A stretch of DNA of 64,000 bases from Actinomyces sp. (GTDB lineage: Bacteria > Actinomycetota > Actinomycetes > Actinomycetales > Actinomycetaceae): positions 248,001-312,000 of the forward strand of contig JALCNR010000002.1 in assembly GCA_022649165.1 (NCBI GenBank), read 5' to 3'. Both the position numbers and the translations under genes were made by a program. Positions 25,590 to 37,453 of the stretch are shown here, piece after piece (position 1 is the stretch's first letter; the number at the start of each line of letters is the position of its first letter). The notes beneath the pieces are model-generated. The model was not told where the DNA came from. It did not search any database and saw only the letters and a program-made list of their open reading frames with translations.

Positions 25590-26081
25590 ATGCCCGCCTC
25601 CATCGCCATCGCCTTCGCCTCCAAGCACGGGACCACCGCCGAGATCGCCCGCCGCATCGCCGACGGCCTAGGGCCCGGCGCCCGTCTCTTCGACCTCGCC
25701 CAGGGCCGGCCGGACCTGTCGAAGTTCGATGCGATCGTGCTGGGCACCGCCGTCTACGCCGGCACCCCCCTGCGGGCCATGAAGACCTTCGCCCGAAGCC
25801 TCGCCCCCGACGCCGCCCGCCTCGGGCTGTTCGTCAGCGGGATGGAGACCGACCCCGCCGTGCGCGACCAGGAGGTCCGGGCCGCATTCCCCCAGGCGCT
25901 CCTCGACCGGGCTGTGGCGGCCGCCTTCCTCGGCGGCAGGTTCCGCTTCGCCGGGATGAACGTCGCCGAGCGCCTCGTCGTCAGGCGCATCGCCGGAACG
26001 CGGACCGACGTGGAGGCGATCGACGACCAGGCCATCGAGGATTTCATCCTCCGCATGCGCCCCGACGGGCCCGGCTGGTGA
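25590..26081 (+). CDS. Flavodoxin-domain protein (HemG/menaquinone-dependent oxidase-like)
   Basis: A 163-residue single-domain flavoprotein. The FMN phosphate loop is FASKHGTTAEIARRIADGL near the N-terminus (SKxGTT type), followed by FDAIVLGTAVYAGTPLRAMKTFA near residue 47 and GLFVSGMETD near 80. The length and motifs match the flavodoxin-domain family that includes protoporphyrinogen dehydrogenase HemG, but no haem gene is nearby. Control by the adjacent MarR regulator suggests a stress or redox role rather than constitutive haem synthesis. AAAGGA lies before the ATG. Confidence 0.8.
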   Translation: MPASIAIAFASKHGTTAEIARRIADGLGPGARLFDLAQGRPDLSKFDAIVLGTAVYAGTPLRAMKTFARSLAPDAARLGLFVSGMETDPAVRDQEVRAAFPQALLDRAVAAAFLGGRFRFAGMNVAERLVVRRIAGTRTDVEAIDDQAIEDFILRMRPDGPGW

Positions 26082-26116
26082 CGGCGCAGCGGTCCGTGTG
26101 CCCGATCCCTCATTCC

Positions 26117-26147
26117 TGCACATGGTGCAAGATCTGCACTCGGTGCA
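26117..26147. promoter_or_regulatory. Two tandem palindromes in the tetR-MFS promoter
   Basis: TGCAC-ATG-GTGCA (26117-26129) and TGCAC-TCG-GTGCA (26135-26147) are two 13-bp inverted repeats of the form TGCACnnnGTGCA, 18 bp apart centre to centre. The second overlaps CATAAT (26146-26151), a -10 placed eight bases before the GTG start. They are likely the binding sites of the adjacent TetR repressor. Confidence 0.6.
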
Positions 26148-26159
26148 TAATAGTGGCTC

Positions 26160-28930
<2,771 letters not shown>

Positions 28931-28954
28931 CGGTGCCGCCCCCGGTGAGCGCGC

Positions 28955-29758
28955 TCAGCGCGCGGGCGGAGGCGCCGGCGGCTCGCGCCACTGCCCGCGC
29001 GCCCGCAGCAGCTCACGGGCCAGCGTCGGACGATCGGTGATCAGGCCGTCGATCCCCATGTCGAGCAGGCGGACCATGGCGGCCGCGTCGTTGACGGTCC
29101 ACACGTGCACGGCCAGGCCGGCCCCGTGCGCGGCGGAGACGAACCGGGGGGTGACCACGCGCACCGGTCCGAGGCGCTCGGGCACCTGGACGGCGCGCGC
29201 CCCGCGTCGCGGTCCGGGCACATGCCAGGAATCCGGGTTGGAGGCGGTCTGCGCCGCCGCCACCAGCCTCGTCACGGCCGCCACGCCCAGCGAGGTCGTG
29301 ACATGGCCCGCGGGGGCAGTCGCGCGGATGCGCTCCAGGCGGGACTCGGAGAACGAGGCGAGCAGCACCCGGTCGAAGGCGTCATGCCGGGCGAGCACAT
29401 CCAGCAGCGGGTCGACCACGTCGTCGGTCTTCGCGTCGATGTTGAGGTACATGTCCGGGTTCGCGTCCAGGACCTCCGCGAGCAGCGGCATCCGCTCCCC
29501 CGCGGCGTTGCGCATGCGCGAGACCTGATCCCAGGTGAGCTCCGAGATGGCCCCCGTGCCGTCGTAGGTGCGGTCCACGACGCCGTCATGGTGGAGGACC
29601 ACGACGCCGTCGGCCGTGGCGTGCGCGTCGGTCTCCAGGTGCCGGACCCCCAGGGCGCGCATATGGGCGACTGCGGCCAGCGAGTTCTCCGGCGCCTCCG
29701 CCGCCCCTCCGCGGTGGGCGAGGACCAGAGGGTGGCCGGCCGCCGACACCGGGATCAT
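28955..29758 (-). CDS. Glycerophosphodiester phosphodiesterase family protein
   Basis: TIM-barrel hydrolase releasing glycerol 3-phosphate from glycerophosphodiesters, 267 residues. The catalytic His and metal ligands are in LAHRGGAAEAPENS (about residue 14), ETDAHATADGVVVLHHD (about 40-56) and YLNIDAKTD (about 103). The C-terminal VHVWTVNDAAAMVRLLDMGIDGLITDRP is typical of GlpQ/UgpQ enzymes. There is no signal peptide, so it acts in the cytosol. ATG 29758 overlaps the M23 peptidase stop by four bases (ATGA), so the two are translated together. Confidence 0.9.
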   Translation of the reverse strand: MIPVSAAGHPLVLAHRGGAAEAPENSLAAVAHMRALGVRHLETDAHATADGVVVLHHDGVVDRTYDGTGAISELTWDQVSRMRNAAGERMPLLAEVLDANPDMYLNIDAKTDDVVDPLLDVLARHDAFDRVLLASFSESRLERIRATAPAGHVTTSLGVAAVTRLVAAAQTASNPDSWHVPGPRRGARAVQVPERLGPVRVVTPRFVSAAHGAGLAVHVWTVNDAAAMVRLLDMGIDGLITDRPTLARELLRARGQWREPPAPPPAR

Positions 29759-30693
29759 CGGCACTCCTGGCCGATGTAGGTGGCTCCGTGCTCCTCCATC
29801 CACCCGGTCGGCTCGACGGCCGTGTTCGAGGCATCGCGGATCTCGAAGTGCAGATGGGGGCCGGTCGACCAGCCGTTGGACCCGACGGCCCCGATCTGCT
29901 CGCCCGCGGTGACCGCATCCCCCTGCTTGACGAGGATGTCGTCCATGTACTCATGGGCGTAGGCCGAGAAGTAGGTGGACCCGTCTGCGGCCGTGTGCTG
30001 GATCCGCACGTACGTCCCCGAGCGGTAGTCGCTGGAGACCTCCACCACGGTGCCGTCGGCGACCGCGTGGACCGGGGTGCCCAGTGGGGCGGACATGTCG
30101 ACGCCCTCATGTTGGAGCAGCTGTCCGCTGATCGGGGAGATCCGCATCGAGAACCCCGAGGTGATCGTGTAGCTGCCCTGGGTGAGCGGCCACAGCAGCT
30201 GCGGGGTCTCGACGACGGTGCGCGAGCCGTTGGCGGCCGTGTCGGTGGCGACGCATCCCGTGGACTCCAGGGGCGTGCGCGCCTTCGCCCGCGACGCCGC
30301 CGTGACGGTGGCGGACAGGTCGCTGGCGCGGGTGACGCCGTCCGCCTCGCCCGTCGCCCAGGAGCCGCCCCCTGCGGGGGTGCCGACGGCTCGGGACGGC
30401 AGGGAGATGGAGGAGTCCGGCCCCACGAAACCGGTGGCTGGGATCGCCACGGTCATCGCCGCCAGGGCGACTAGCAGCGAGGCGCGCCCGGCGTTGTGGC
30501 GTTCCCGCACCTCGTCGGGAGCCTCCGCCAGCGCGCGCCGGGCCGGGCCCGCCGCCGGCGACGAGGGCGGCGCCGCCTCACGGTCCCGTTCTCGCAGGGA
30601 GCGGCGTGACGGGAGGGGGCACGAGACGGTGACGGGGCCGTGGATCTGCCGACGCGAGGGCAGCGGGCACTCGATCCCACCGAACTCCGGCAC
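29755..30693 (-). CDS. Membrane-anchored M23 (LytM-type) peptidase
   Basis: Cell-wall hydrolase of about 312 residues. An 80-residue cytosolic, disordered N-terminus contains the motif CPLPSRR twice, followed by one membrane segment (SLLVALAAMTVAIPATGFVG). The external LytM domain is complete: HEGVDMSAPLGTP supplies the zinc His and Asp, and TGPHLHFEIRD supplies the HxH pair. GTG 30693 is chosen for its purine-rich ribosome site (GGAAGG, eight bases); a GTG at 30729 is also in frame. Upstream TATAGG lies near 30737-30742. The product probably trims peptidoglycan cross-links or, like some LytM proteins, activates amidases. It is coupled to gdpD. Confidence 0.85.
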   Translation of the reverse strand: MPEFGGIECPLPSRRQIHGPVTVSCPLPSRRSLRERDREAAPPSSPAAGPARRALAEAPDEVRERHNAGRASLLVALAAMTVAIPATGFVGPDSSISLPSRAVGTPAGGGSWATGEADGVTRASDLSATVTAASRAKARTPLESTGCVATDTAANGSRTVVETPQLLWPLTQGSYTITSGFSMRISPISGQLLQHEGVDMSAPLGTPVHAVADGTVVEVSSDYRSGTYVRIQHTAADGSTYFSAYAHEYMDDILVKQGDAVTAGEQIGAVGSNGWSTGPHLHFEIRDASNTAVEPTGWMEEHGATYIGQECR

Positions 30694-30848
30694 GCCGACC
30701 CCCTTCCCCGTCCCTGACTCAACGGTCACAAACCTATAACGCCAGCGGGGTCCAGTTCCAGCCGTCGGGGGCCGAACACCCATCCACAGACGTGATGCCC
30801 CTCACACCCGGACATGGGAGCGGGGACGCCTTCGCCGCAGACGACGGG

Positions 30849-31895
30849 TCAGGCCTGCGGATCGCGCTGGAGGGAGTCGCGGACCTCGCCGACCAGTTGC
30901 TCGAGGATGTCCTCGAGGAACAGGACGCCCACCACGTCGTCGTGATCGTCCACGACCGCCGCGCAATGCGTGCCCGAGCGCTGCATGTGGCGCAGAGCGT
31001 CCTCGACCTCGTCGGAGGCGCTGACCTGCTCCATCGTGCGGATGCGCCAGGCGTCCACCGGCTGGTCAAGCTCGTCCCCCTCCGCGTACAGGACGTCCTT
31101 GAGGTGGAGGTAGCCCTGGATCGACCCGTCCTCCGCGGCCACCGGGTAGCGCGAGTACCCGGTGACCGCGACCTCGCGTTCGACCATCGCGGGCGTGCAG
31201 TCGGGGGGCAGGACCACCAGCTCGTCCAGCGGGACCATCGCGTCCCCGGCCGTCTGCTCGGAGAACTCCAGGGATCCCGACAGCAGGCCCAGGTCGTCGT
31301 GGATGGTGCCCTCCTTCTGCGACAGCTCGACGATGGAGGCCACCTCCTCGACGGTGAACGCGGCGGAGATCTCCGCGCGCGGGGTCAGGCCCGCCCGGCG
31401 GACGAACCAGTTCGCCATGTGGTCCATGTCCTCGATGACGACACGCAGGACGTGGCCGAAGGCCACCAGCGGAGGGGCCAGAATGAGCAGCGCCCGATGG
31501 GGCATCGCGATGGAGATGTTCTTCGGGACCATCTCTCCGAAGACGACGTGGAGGAAGACGACCAAGACCAGCGCCACGACGAATCCCACCGCGTGGGCGC
31601 TGGCCGCCGGCATCCCCGCCGCCTCCAGGGGGCCGTGCACCAGGCTCGCGATGGCCGGCTCGGCCACGGCGCCCAGGGTGGTCGACGCCACAGTGACGCC
31701 CAGCTGGCAGATCGCGAGCATGAGGGAGACATGCTCGAGGGCGTACATCGCCTGAGCGGATCCGCGCGCTCCCTGCCGGTGGAGCGGTTCGATCTGCGAG
31801 CGCCGTGTCGAGGTGGTCGCGAACTCCCCGGCGACGAAGAAGGCGTTGACGCCCAGCAGCGCGACGGTGATGAGGATGCCGGCGAGGGGGCTCAC
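30849..31895 (-). CDS. CNNM/CBS-domain membrane protein (hemolysin C / CorC family)
   Basis: A 348-residue protein with an N-terminal CNNM membrane domain (residues 1 to about 190: VNAFFVAGEFATTSTRRSQIE, LGVTVASTTLGAVAEPA, VVFGEMVPKNISIAMP) and a CBS pair behind it (DAMVPLDELVVLPP, then DDHDDVVGVLFLEDILEQLVGE). It lacks the C-terminal CorC/HlyC domain of its larger neighbour. Family members are linked to Mg2+/Co2+ efflux; haemolysis is a historical name. GTG 31895 overlaps the preceding gene's stop by four bases (GTGA). Confidence 0.9.
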   Translation of the reverse strand: MSPLAGILITVALLGVNAFFVAGEFATTSTRRSQIEPLHRQGARGSAQAMYALEHVSLMLAICQLGVTVASTTLGAVAEPAIASLVHGPLEAAGMPAASAHAVGFVVALVLVVFLHVVFGEMVPKNISIAMPHRALLILAPPLVAFGHVLRVVIEDMDHMANWFVRRAGLTPRAEISAAFTVEEVASIVELSQKEGTIHDDLGLLSGSLEFSEQTAGDAMVPLDELVVLPPDCTPAMVEREVAVTGYSRYPVAAEDGSIQGYLHLKDVLYAEGDELDQPVDAWRIRTMEQVSASDEVEDALRHMQRSGTHCAAVVDDHDDVVGVLFLEDILEQLVGEVRDSLQRDPQA

Positions 31896-33223
31896 AGCTC
31901 GACCTCCTCGTGAGCGGCGGGAGGCGGGGGGGCCAGGGAGATCTGGGTGACGCGCCGCCCGTGCATCGAGACGACGCGCAGGCGCGAGCCCGCGGCCTCG
32001 ACGCTGTCGCCCACCTCGGGGACGCGGCCGAGCTCGGTGAGCACCAGGCCGGCGAGTGTCTCGTAGGGCCCCTGGTCGGGGACGATGACGCCCGTGCGTT
32101 CCTGCAGTTCATCGGGGCGCAGCCGGCCGGGGACCAGCAGCGTCCCGTCGGGCTGGCGGCGGATGCCGAGCCGGCGGTGGTCGTGCTCGTCGGAGACCTC
32201 CCCGACGATCTCCTCGACCGCGTCCTCGAGGGTGACGATGCCGGAGAAGCCTCCGTACTCGTCGACGACGACCGCCATCTGCAGCCCCTCGTCGCGCAGC
32301 TGCACCAGGAGGGGCCCGAGCCCCAGGGTCTCGGGCACGCGCGGGGCGGGGGCCATGAGGGACGAGGACACGACCGGGACCTCGCCGCGGCGCTCGGCGG
32401 GCACGGCGACGGCGCGGCGCAGGCTGACCAGCCCGAGGATGTCGTCCGAGTCCTCCCCCACGACGGGGAACCGCGAGTGGCCGGTCTCGCGCGCGAGGCC
32501 GACCACGTCGGCGGCGGTCGCCGTCTCCTCCAGGGTGCGCACGAGCCCGCGGTCGGTCATGACGTCGACCGCGGACAGCTCGCCGACCCGGATGGACTTC
32601 GTGAACAGGCTGGCCGTGGACGTGTCGAGGGTGCCCTCCTCCGCGCTGTGGCGCACCAGGGCCGCCAGCTCCGAGGCCGAGCGCGCCGAGGAGATCTCCT
32701 CCTGGGGCTCGATGCCCACGCGGTGCAGCACCCAGTTCGCGGCGCCGTTGAGCACGGCGATGAGGGGTTTGAACAGCGTGGAGAACGCCATCTGGACCGG
32801 CGCCACCACGCCCGCGGTCTTCAGTGGGTGGGCCAGGGCGAAGTTCTTCGGCACCAGCTCGCCGAAGAGCATCGAGAAGAGGTTGATGAGGACCGCCGCC
32901 ACGGCCACGGCGATGGTCGTCGCCAGGGCCTCGGCCACCCCGGCGTTGCCGAGGAGCCGCCCGAGCATGTCGGCGACGGCCGTCTGGGTCGTGTAGCCCA
33001 GGAGGATCGTCGTCAGCGTGATGCCGACCTGCGCGCCCGACAGCTGGGTCGAGAGATGGCTGAGGGCGCGCAGCACCTGGGCGGCACGCCTGTCCCCGTC
33101 GCCGGCGCGCCGCTCGACGGAGGCGCGGTCCAGGGCGACCAGGGAGAACTCGGCCGAGACGAAGACGGCGGTTCCCGCCGTGAGGACCAGGCCGAGGACG
33201 AGCATGAGGAGGTCGGTGATCAA
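31892..33223 (-). CDS. CNNM/CBS/CorC-domain membrane protein (hemolysin family)
   Basis: A 443-residue protein with a CNNM membrane domain (residues 1-200: [46 protein letters not shown]), a CBS pair ([38 protein letters not shown] near residue 320) and a C-terminal CorC/HlyC domain ending [14 protein letters not shown]. The start is a TTG: an in-frame TGA lies only six bases upstream, so nothing earlier is possible, and GGGGTGAG precedes it. It forms a two-gene operon with the shorter paralogue, suggesting a heteromeric or sequential divalent-cation transporter. Confidence 0.9.
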   Translation of the reverse strand: MITDLLMLVLGLVLTAGTAVFVSAEFSLVALDRASVERRAGDGDRRAAQVLRALSHLSTQLSGAQVGITLTTILLGYTTQTAVADMLGRLLGNAGVAEALATTIAVAVAAVLINLFSMLFGELVPKNFALAHPLKTAGVVAPVQMAFSTLFKPLIAVLNGAANWVLHRVGIEPQEEISSARSASELAALVRHSAEEGTLDTSTASLFTKSIRVGELSAVDVMTDRGLVRTLEETATAADVVGLARETGHSRFPVVGEDSDDILGLVSLRRAVAVPAERRGEVPVVSSSLMAPAPRVPETLGLGPLLVQLRDEGLQMAVVVDEYGGFSGIVTLEDAVEEIVGEVSDEHDHRRLGIRRQPDGTLLVPGRLRPDELQERTGVIVPDQGPYETLAGLVLTELGRVPEVGDSVEAAGSRLRVVSMHGRRVTQISLAPPPPAAHEEVEL

Positions 33224-33552
33224 CGCTCACCCCGTGCGGAGGGCCGGGCAGGCGGAGGGTCGGCCGATTGTCGGCCGCAACTGTCACTGTCCATGGTGAG
33301 CGACAGTGTAGTAGGTCCTCGCGGCCGCGGACCAGGGCGGGGCCGCCGCCCTGCCCGCGCTTCCTCGGCCGCGCGCGCCGAGCCGCGCGCCCATGGGATT
33401 CCCGCCCCTTGGCAGCGCGGGTCACAAGAGGGCGTCAAGGCCGCGGAAATTGCCGTGGGACGCCGTGGGTGGAGGGACTTTCGTCATATGCTGAGTGCGT
33501 TCCGGAGGCCCAGGGCACATGCGGGAAGCGCAGACGAGACGGAGTGACGACG
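33224..33552. other. Divergent control region between the CNNM operon and kgd
   Basis: About 330 bp with no credible gene. It contains an inverted repeat at 33285-33308 and, on the plus strand, TATGCT near 33486 as a possible -10 for kgd. Opposite to it TACACT at 33304-33309 may be the -10 for the CNNM genes. Confidence 0.4.
33285..33308. promoter_or_regulatory. Inverted repeat in the CNNM/kgd control region
   Basis: CACTGTC-N10-GACAGTG, a perfect 7+7 bp inverted repeat with one helical turn and a half between arm centres, preceded by an extra CTGTC. It overlaps a minus-strand TACACT hexamer, so it could be an operator for the CNNM operon. Confidence 0.35.
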
Positions 33553-36500
33553 GTGAGTGATTCGGCACTGACGGGAACAGCGGATCAGGCCAGCGCGAAG
33601 GAGCAGTGGTACATCGGGCAGTTGCTCGAGCAGTTCCGCCGGGATCCCTCCTCCGTCGACCAGTCCTGGAGGGACTATTTCACGGCCCACGGGCAGGGAC
33701 CGGACGCGACGCCCGCCGGTGAGCCCCCCCAGCTGCGCCGCACCGCCCCTCCGGCTCCTCCGGCCCCTCCGGCGCCGCCCTCGTCCCCCGCCGTCGTCCG
33801 CGTGCCCGCCGAGGAGGGCCTGGCCGCGCGGGGCGAGGCCGCCGCGCCCGCGGCTGACCAGGAGCAGGAGGCCTCGGCGAACACGGTGTCGGTCACCCGC
33901 TCCGACCTGCCCCCCGCCCCGCCCGCCCAGCTCAGCGAGGCGACCTCCCCCTACACGCGCCTGCGGCACGCCCGCGCCGCGGCCGCCCTGGCCACGGACG
34001 CCCCCGACGAGGACCAGGTCGACGTCCTCAAGGGCATCGCGCGCGCCACGGCGAAGAACATGGACGCCTCCCTCGCCGTCCCGACGGCCACGTCGACCCG
34101 GGAGATCCCCGCGAAGCTGCTCATCGAGAACCGCGCCCTGCTCAACGCGCACCTGGCGCGCACCAGCGGCGGCAAGGTCTCGTTCACGCATCTCATCGGC
34201 TACGCCGTGGTGGAGGCCCTGTGCGAGATGCCCGCGATGTCCGTGCGCTACGCCGCCAAGGACGGCAAGCCCGCCGTCGAGCACCTCGCCCACGTCGGGT
34301 TCGGCCTGGCCATCGACGTCACCCGCAAGGACGGCACGCGCAACCTCATCGTGCCCGTCGTCCACGACGCCGACACGCTGACCTTCATGCAGTTCGTGGA
34401 CGCCTACGACGGCATCGTCCGCCGGGCGCGCGACGGGCGGCTCACCCCCGAGGACTACCAGGGCGCCACGGTGTCCCTGACGAACCCCGGGACCCTGGGC
34501 ACCACCACCTCCGTGCCGCGCCTCATGGCCGGACAGGGTCTTATCATCGGCGTCGGCGCCACCGACTACCCGGCCGAGTACGCGGGCGTGTCCCCCAACA
34601 AGCTCGCGCTGCTGGGCATCGGCAAGACGCTGCACATGTCCTCGACCTATGACCACCGCGTCATCCAGGGCGCCGCGTCGGGCGAGTTCCTGCGCCTGAT
34701 CTCCCAGAAGCTCGCCGGGGGCGATGGGTTCTACGACCGCGTCTTCGACGCCCTGAGGGTGCCGACCCCGCCCTACCGCTGGGAGGCGGACCACGAGTAC
34801 AACGTGGAGCGCGAGAAGGGCAAGCCCGCGCGCATCGCGGAGCTCATCCACGCCTACCGCTCCCGGGGGCACCTGGCCGCCGACACCGACCCCCTGGCCT
34901 ACAGGGTGCGGCGCCATCCCGACCTGGACCTCACGAACTACGGGCTGTCCGTGTGGGACCTCGAGCGCTCCTTCCCCACCGGGGGCCTGGGGGGCGAGGA
35001 CCACATGCGGCTGCGCGACCTTCTGGCCCGCCTGCGCGACACGTACACGCGCACCGTCGGCATCGAGTACATGCACATCCAGGACCCCGTCCAGCGCACG
35101 TGGGTGCAGCAGCGCATCGAGCAGCCCTACGCGGCGCCCTCGCCCGCCGAGCAGCGCCACATCCTGTCCACGCTCATCCACGCCGAGGCCTTCGAGGAGT
35201 TCCTCCAGACGAAGTACGTCGGTCAGAAGCGGTTCTCCCTGGAGGGCGGGGAGTCGCTGATCCCCCTGCTGGACGCCGTCCTGGGCGACGCCGCCCGGCT
35301 CGGGCTCCACGAGGTCGCCGTCGGCATGGCCCACCGGGGGCGGCTCAACGTGCTGGCCAACATCGCGGGGAAGTCCTACGGGCAGATCTTCTCCGAGTTC
35401 GAGGGCAATCAGGATCCGCGCACCGTACAAGGTTCCGGCGACGTCAAGTACCACCTCGGGACCGAGGGCGTCTTCACCGTCGAGGAGGGCGTGGCGACCA
35501 AGGTGTACCTGGCGGCGAACCCCTCCCACCTCGAGGCGGGCGACGGCGTGCTCGAGGGCATCGTCCGCGCGAAGCAGGACGAGCTGGGCGACCCCTCCCT
35601 GCCCGTCGTGCCGATCCTCGTCCACGGGGACGCCGCGTTCATCGGCCAGGGCGTCGTCCAGGAGACGCTCAACATGAGCCAGGTGGCGGGCTTCCGCACG
35701 GGCGGCACGATCCACATCATCGTCAACAACCAGATCGGTTTCACCACGGGCCCGACTGCGGGACGCTCGACCCGTTATCCCACGGATCTCGCCAAGGGCC
35801 TGCAGGTGCCGATCCTCCACGTCAACGGGGACGACCCGGAGGCGGTCGTGCGCATGGCGCACCTGGCGCTGGCCTACCGCGAGGAGTTCCACAAGGACGT
35901 CATCATCGACATGGTGTGCTACCGCCGCCGCGGGCACAACGAGGGCGACGACCCCTCGATGACCCAGCCCGTGATGTACGGCCTCATCGAGCGGCTCCCC
36001 TCCACCCGAGCCGTCTACACGCGCAACCTTGTCGGGCGCCACCAGCTCACCGAGGAGCAGGCCGCCGCCTCCATCCAGGAGTACGAGGACGAACTGTCCA
36101 AGATCCTCGCCGAGACCCGCGAGCACGGATGGTCGCCCTCCCCCGCCGACCCCGGCACGGCCGCGGCGAACGGGCCCGACAGCTGGGAGGTCCCCGAGTC
36201 CCAGCTCCCCGGGCAGGGCATGATGATCGGCTGGGAGTCGGCGACGACGCCCGCCGCGATCGGCCGGATCGGCGACGCCTGCCGCACCTTCCCCAAGGGT
36301 TTCACCCCGCATCCGAAGATGGCCCGTCTCTCCGAGCGCCGATGGAAGATGGCCCACGGAGAGATCCCCATCGACTGGGGCTTCGGCGAGCTGCTGGCCA
36401 TCGGATCCCTGCTCATGGAGGGCACCCCGGTGCGCCTGAGCGGGCAGGACGCCCGGCGCGCCACCTTCGTCCAGCGCCACGCGGTGCTCCACGACCACAA

Positions 36501-37398
36501 CGACGGCCGCGAGTTCACCCCGCTGCGCTTCCTCACCGCGGACCAGGCGCGTTTCGACATCTTCGACTCGCCGCTGTCGGAGTTCGCGGTCCTCGCCTTC
36601 GAGTACGGGTACTCCGTCGAGCGCCCCGACGCGCTGGTCCTGTGGGAGGCCCAGTTCGGCGACTTCGCGAACGGCGCGCAGACCGTGGTCGACGAGTTCA
36701 TCAGCTCGGCCGCGCAGAAGTGGGGCCAGCGCTCCTCCGTGGTCCTCCTGCTCCCCCATGGCTACGAGGGCCAGGGACCGGACCACTCCTCGGCGCGCGT
36801 CGAGCGCTACCTGCAGCTGGCGGCCGAGGACAACATGTGGATCGTCCAGCCCTCCACGCCGGCGAACCACTTCCACCTGCTGCGCACGCAGGCCTACCGC
36901 AGGCCGCGCCGGCCGCTGGTCGTGCTCACCCCCAAGCAGCTGCTGCGCCTGTCCGCGGCGACCTCTCAGGTGGAGGACTTCTCCTCGGGCGCGTTCCGCC
37001 CGGTCATCGGCGAGGAGGAGCCCCGCGTCCTGGAGGCCTCCGCCCAGGTCTCGCGCGTCCTGCTGTGCTCGGGTCGCCTCTACTACGACCTGGTCAAGGA
37101 GCGCGCCACGCGCCAGGACTGGGACACGGCGGTCATCCGACTCGAGCAGCTCTATCCGCTGCCTCTCGACGAGCTGGCCGCCCAGCTCGCGCAGTTCCCG
37201 GGCGCCCGCCTCACCTGGGTGCAGGACGAGCCGCGCAACCAGGGCCCGTGGCCCTTCCTCGCGCTGAACCTGTTCCCGGAGCTCGGCGTCGAGGTCCGGG
37301 CCGTGTCGCGTCCCGCCTCCGCGACCACCGCCGCCGGCCGGGCCTCCCTGCACCGTCAGCAGCATGCCGTCCTCATGGAGGAGGCCTTCTCCCGTTAA
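33553..37398 (+). CDS. kgd: Multifunctional 2-oxoglutarate dehydrogenase E2-E1 component / 2-oxoglutarate decarboxylase
   Basis: TCA-cycle enzyme of about 1281 residues in which a lipoyl-less E2 succinyltransferase core is fused to the thiamine-diphosphate E1 part, an architecture seen in actinobacteria (OdhA/Kgd). The N-terminal segment KEQWYIGQLLEQFRRDPSSVDQSW is the E1-type leader. A Pro/Ala linker follows. The E2 core (about 130-410) carries the catalytic DHRV at about 367. E1 shows HRGRLNVLAN, GDAAFIGQG (about 692), NNQIGFTTGP and RRGHNEGDDPSMTQP (TDP and 2-oxoglutarate site). Two GTG starts compete (33544, 33553); 33553 has GGAG eight bases upstream. It needs partner E2/E3 proteins encoded elsewhere. 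Confidence 0.95.
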   Translation: MSDSALTGTADQASAKEQWYIGQLLEQFRRDPSSVDQSWRDYFTAHGQGPDATPAGEPPQLRRTAPPAPPAPPAPPSSPAVVRVPAEEGLAARGEAAAPAADQEQEASANTVSVTRSDLPPAPPAQLSEATSPYTRLRHARAAAALATDAPDEDQVDVLKGIARATAKNMDASLAVPTATSTREIPAKLLIENRALLNAHLARTSGGKVSFTHLIGYAVVEALCEMPAMSVRYAAKDGKPAVEHLAHVGFGLAIDVTRKDGTRNLIVPVVHDADTLTFMQFVDAYDGIVRRARDGRLTPEDYQGATVSLTNPGTLGTTTSVPRLMAGQGLIIGVGATDYPAEYAGVSPNKLALLGIGKTLHMSSTYDHRVIQGAASGEFLRLISQKLAGGDGFYDRVFDALRVPTPPYRWEADHEYNVEREKGKPARIAELIHAYRSRGHLAADTDPLAYRVRRHPDLDLTNYGLSVWDLERSFPTGGLGGEDHMRLRDLLARLRDTYTRTVGIEYMHIQDPVQRTWVQQRIEQPYAAPSPAEQRHILSTLIHAEAFEEFLQTKYVGQKRFSLEGGESLIPLLDAVLGDAARLGLHEVAVGMAHRGRLNVLANIAGKSYGQIFSEFEGNQDPRTVQGSGDVKYHLGTEGVFTVEEGVATKVYLAANPSHLEAGDGVLEGIVRAKQDELGDPSLPVVPILVHGDAAFIGQGVVQETLNMSQVAGFRTGGTIHIIVNNQIGFTTGPTAGRSTRYPTDLAKGLQVPILHVNGDDPEAVVRMAHLALAYREEFHKDVIIDMVCYRRRGHNEGDDPSMTQPVMYGLIERLPSTRAVYTRNLVGRHQLTEEQAAASIQEYEDELSKILAETREHGWSPSPADPGTAAANGPDSWEVPESQLPGQGMMIGWESATTPAAIGRIGDACRTFPKGFTPHPKMARLSERRWKMAHGEIPIDWGFGELLAIGSLLMEGTPVRLSGQDARRATFVQRHAVLHDHNDGREFTPLRFLTADQARFDIFDSPLSEFAVLAFEYGYSVERPDALVLWEAQFGDFANGAQTVVDEFISSAAQKWGQRSSVVLLLPHGYEGQGPDHSSARVERYLQLAAEDNMWIVQPSTPANHFHLLRTQAYRRPRRPLVVLTPKQLLRLSAATSQVEDFSSGAFRPVIGEEEPRVLEASAQVSRVLLCSGRLYYDLVKERATRQDWDTAVIRLEQLYPLPLDELAAQLAQFPGARLTWVQDEPRNQGPWPFLALNLFPELGVEVRAVSRPASATTAAGRASLHRQQHAVLMEEAFSR

Positions 37399-37453
37399 TG
37401 TGGACGAGGGCGCCCCCGACCCGCGCGCCCGCAGGCCACAAGGGAGGAACGAG

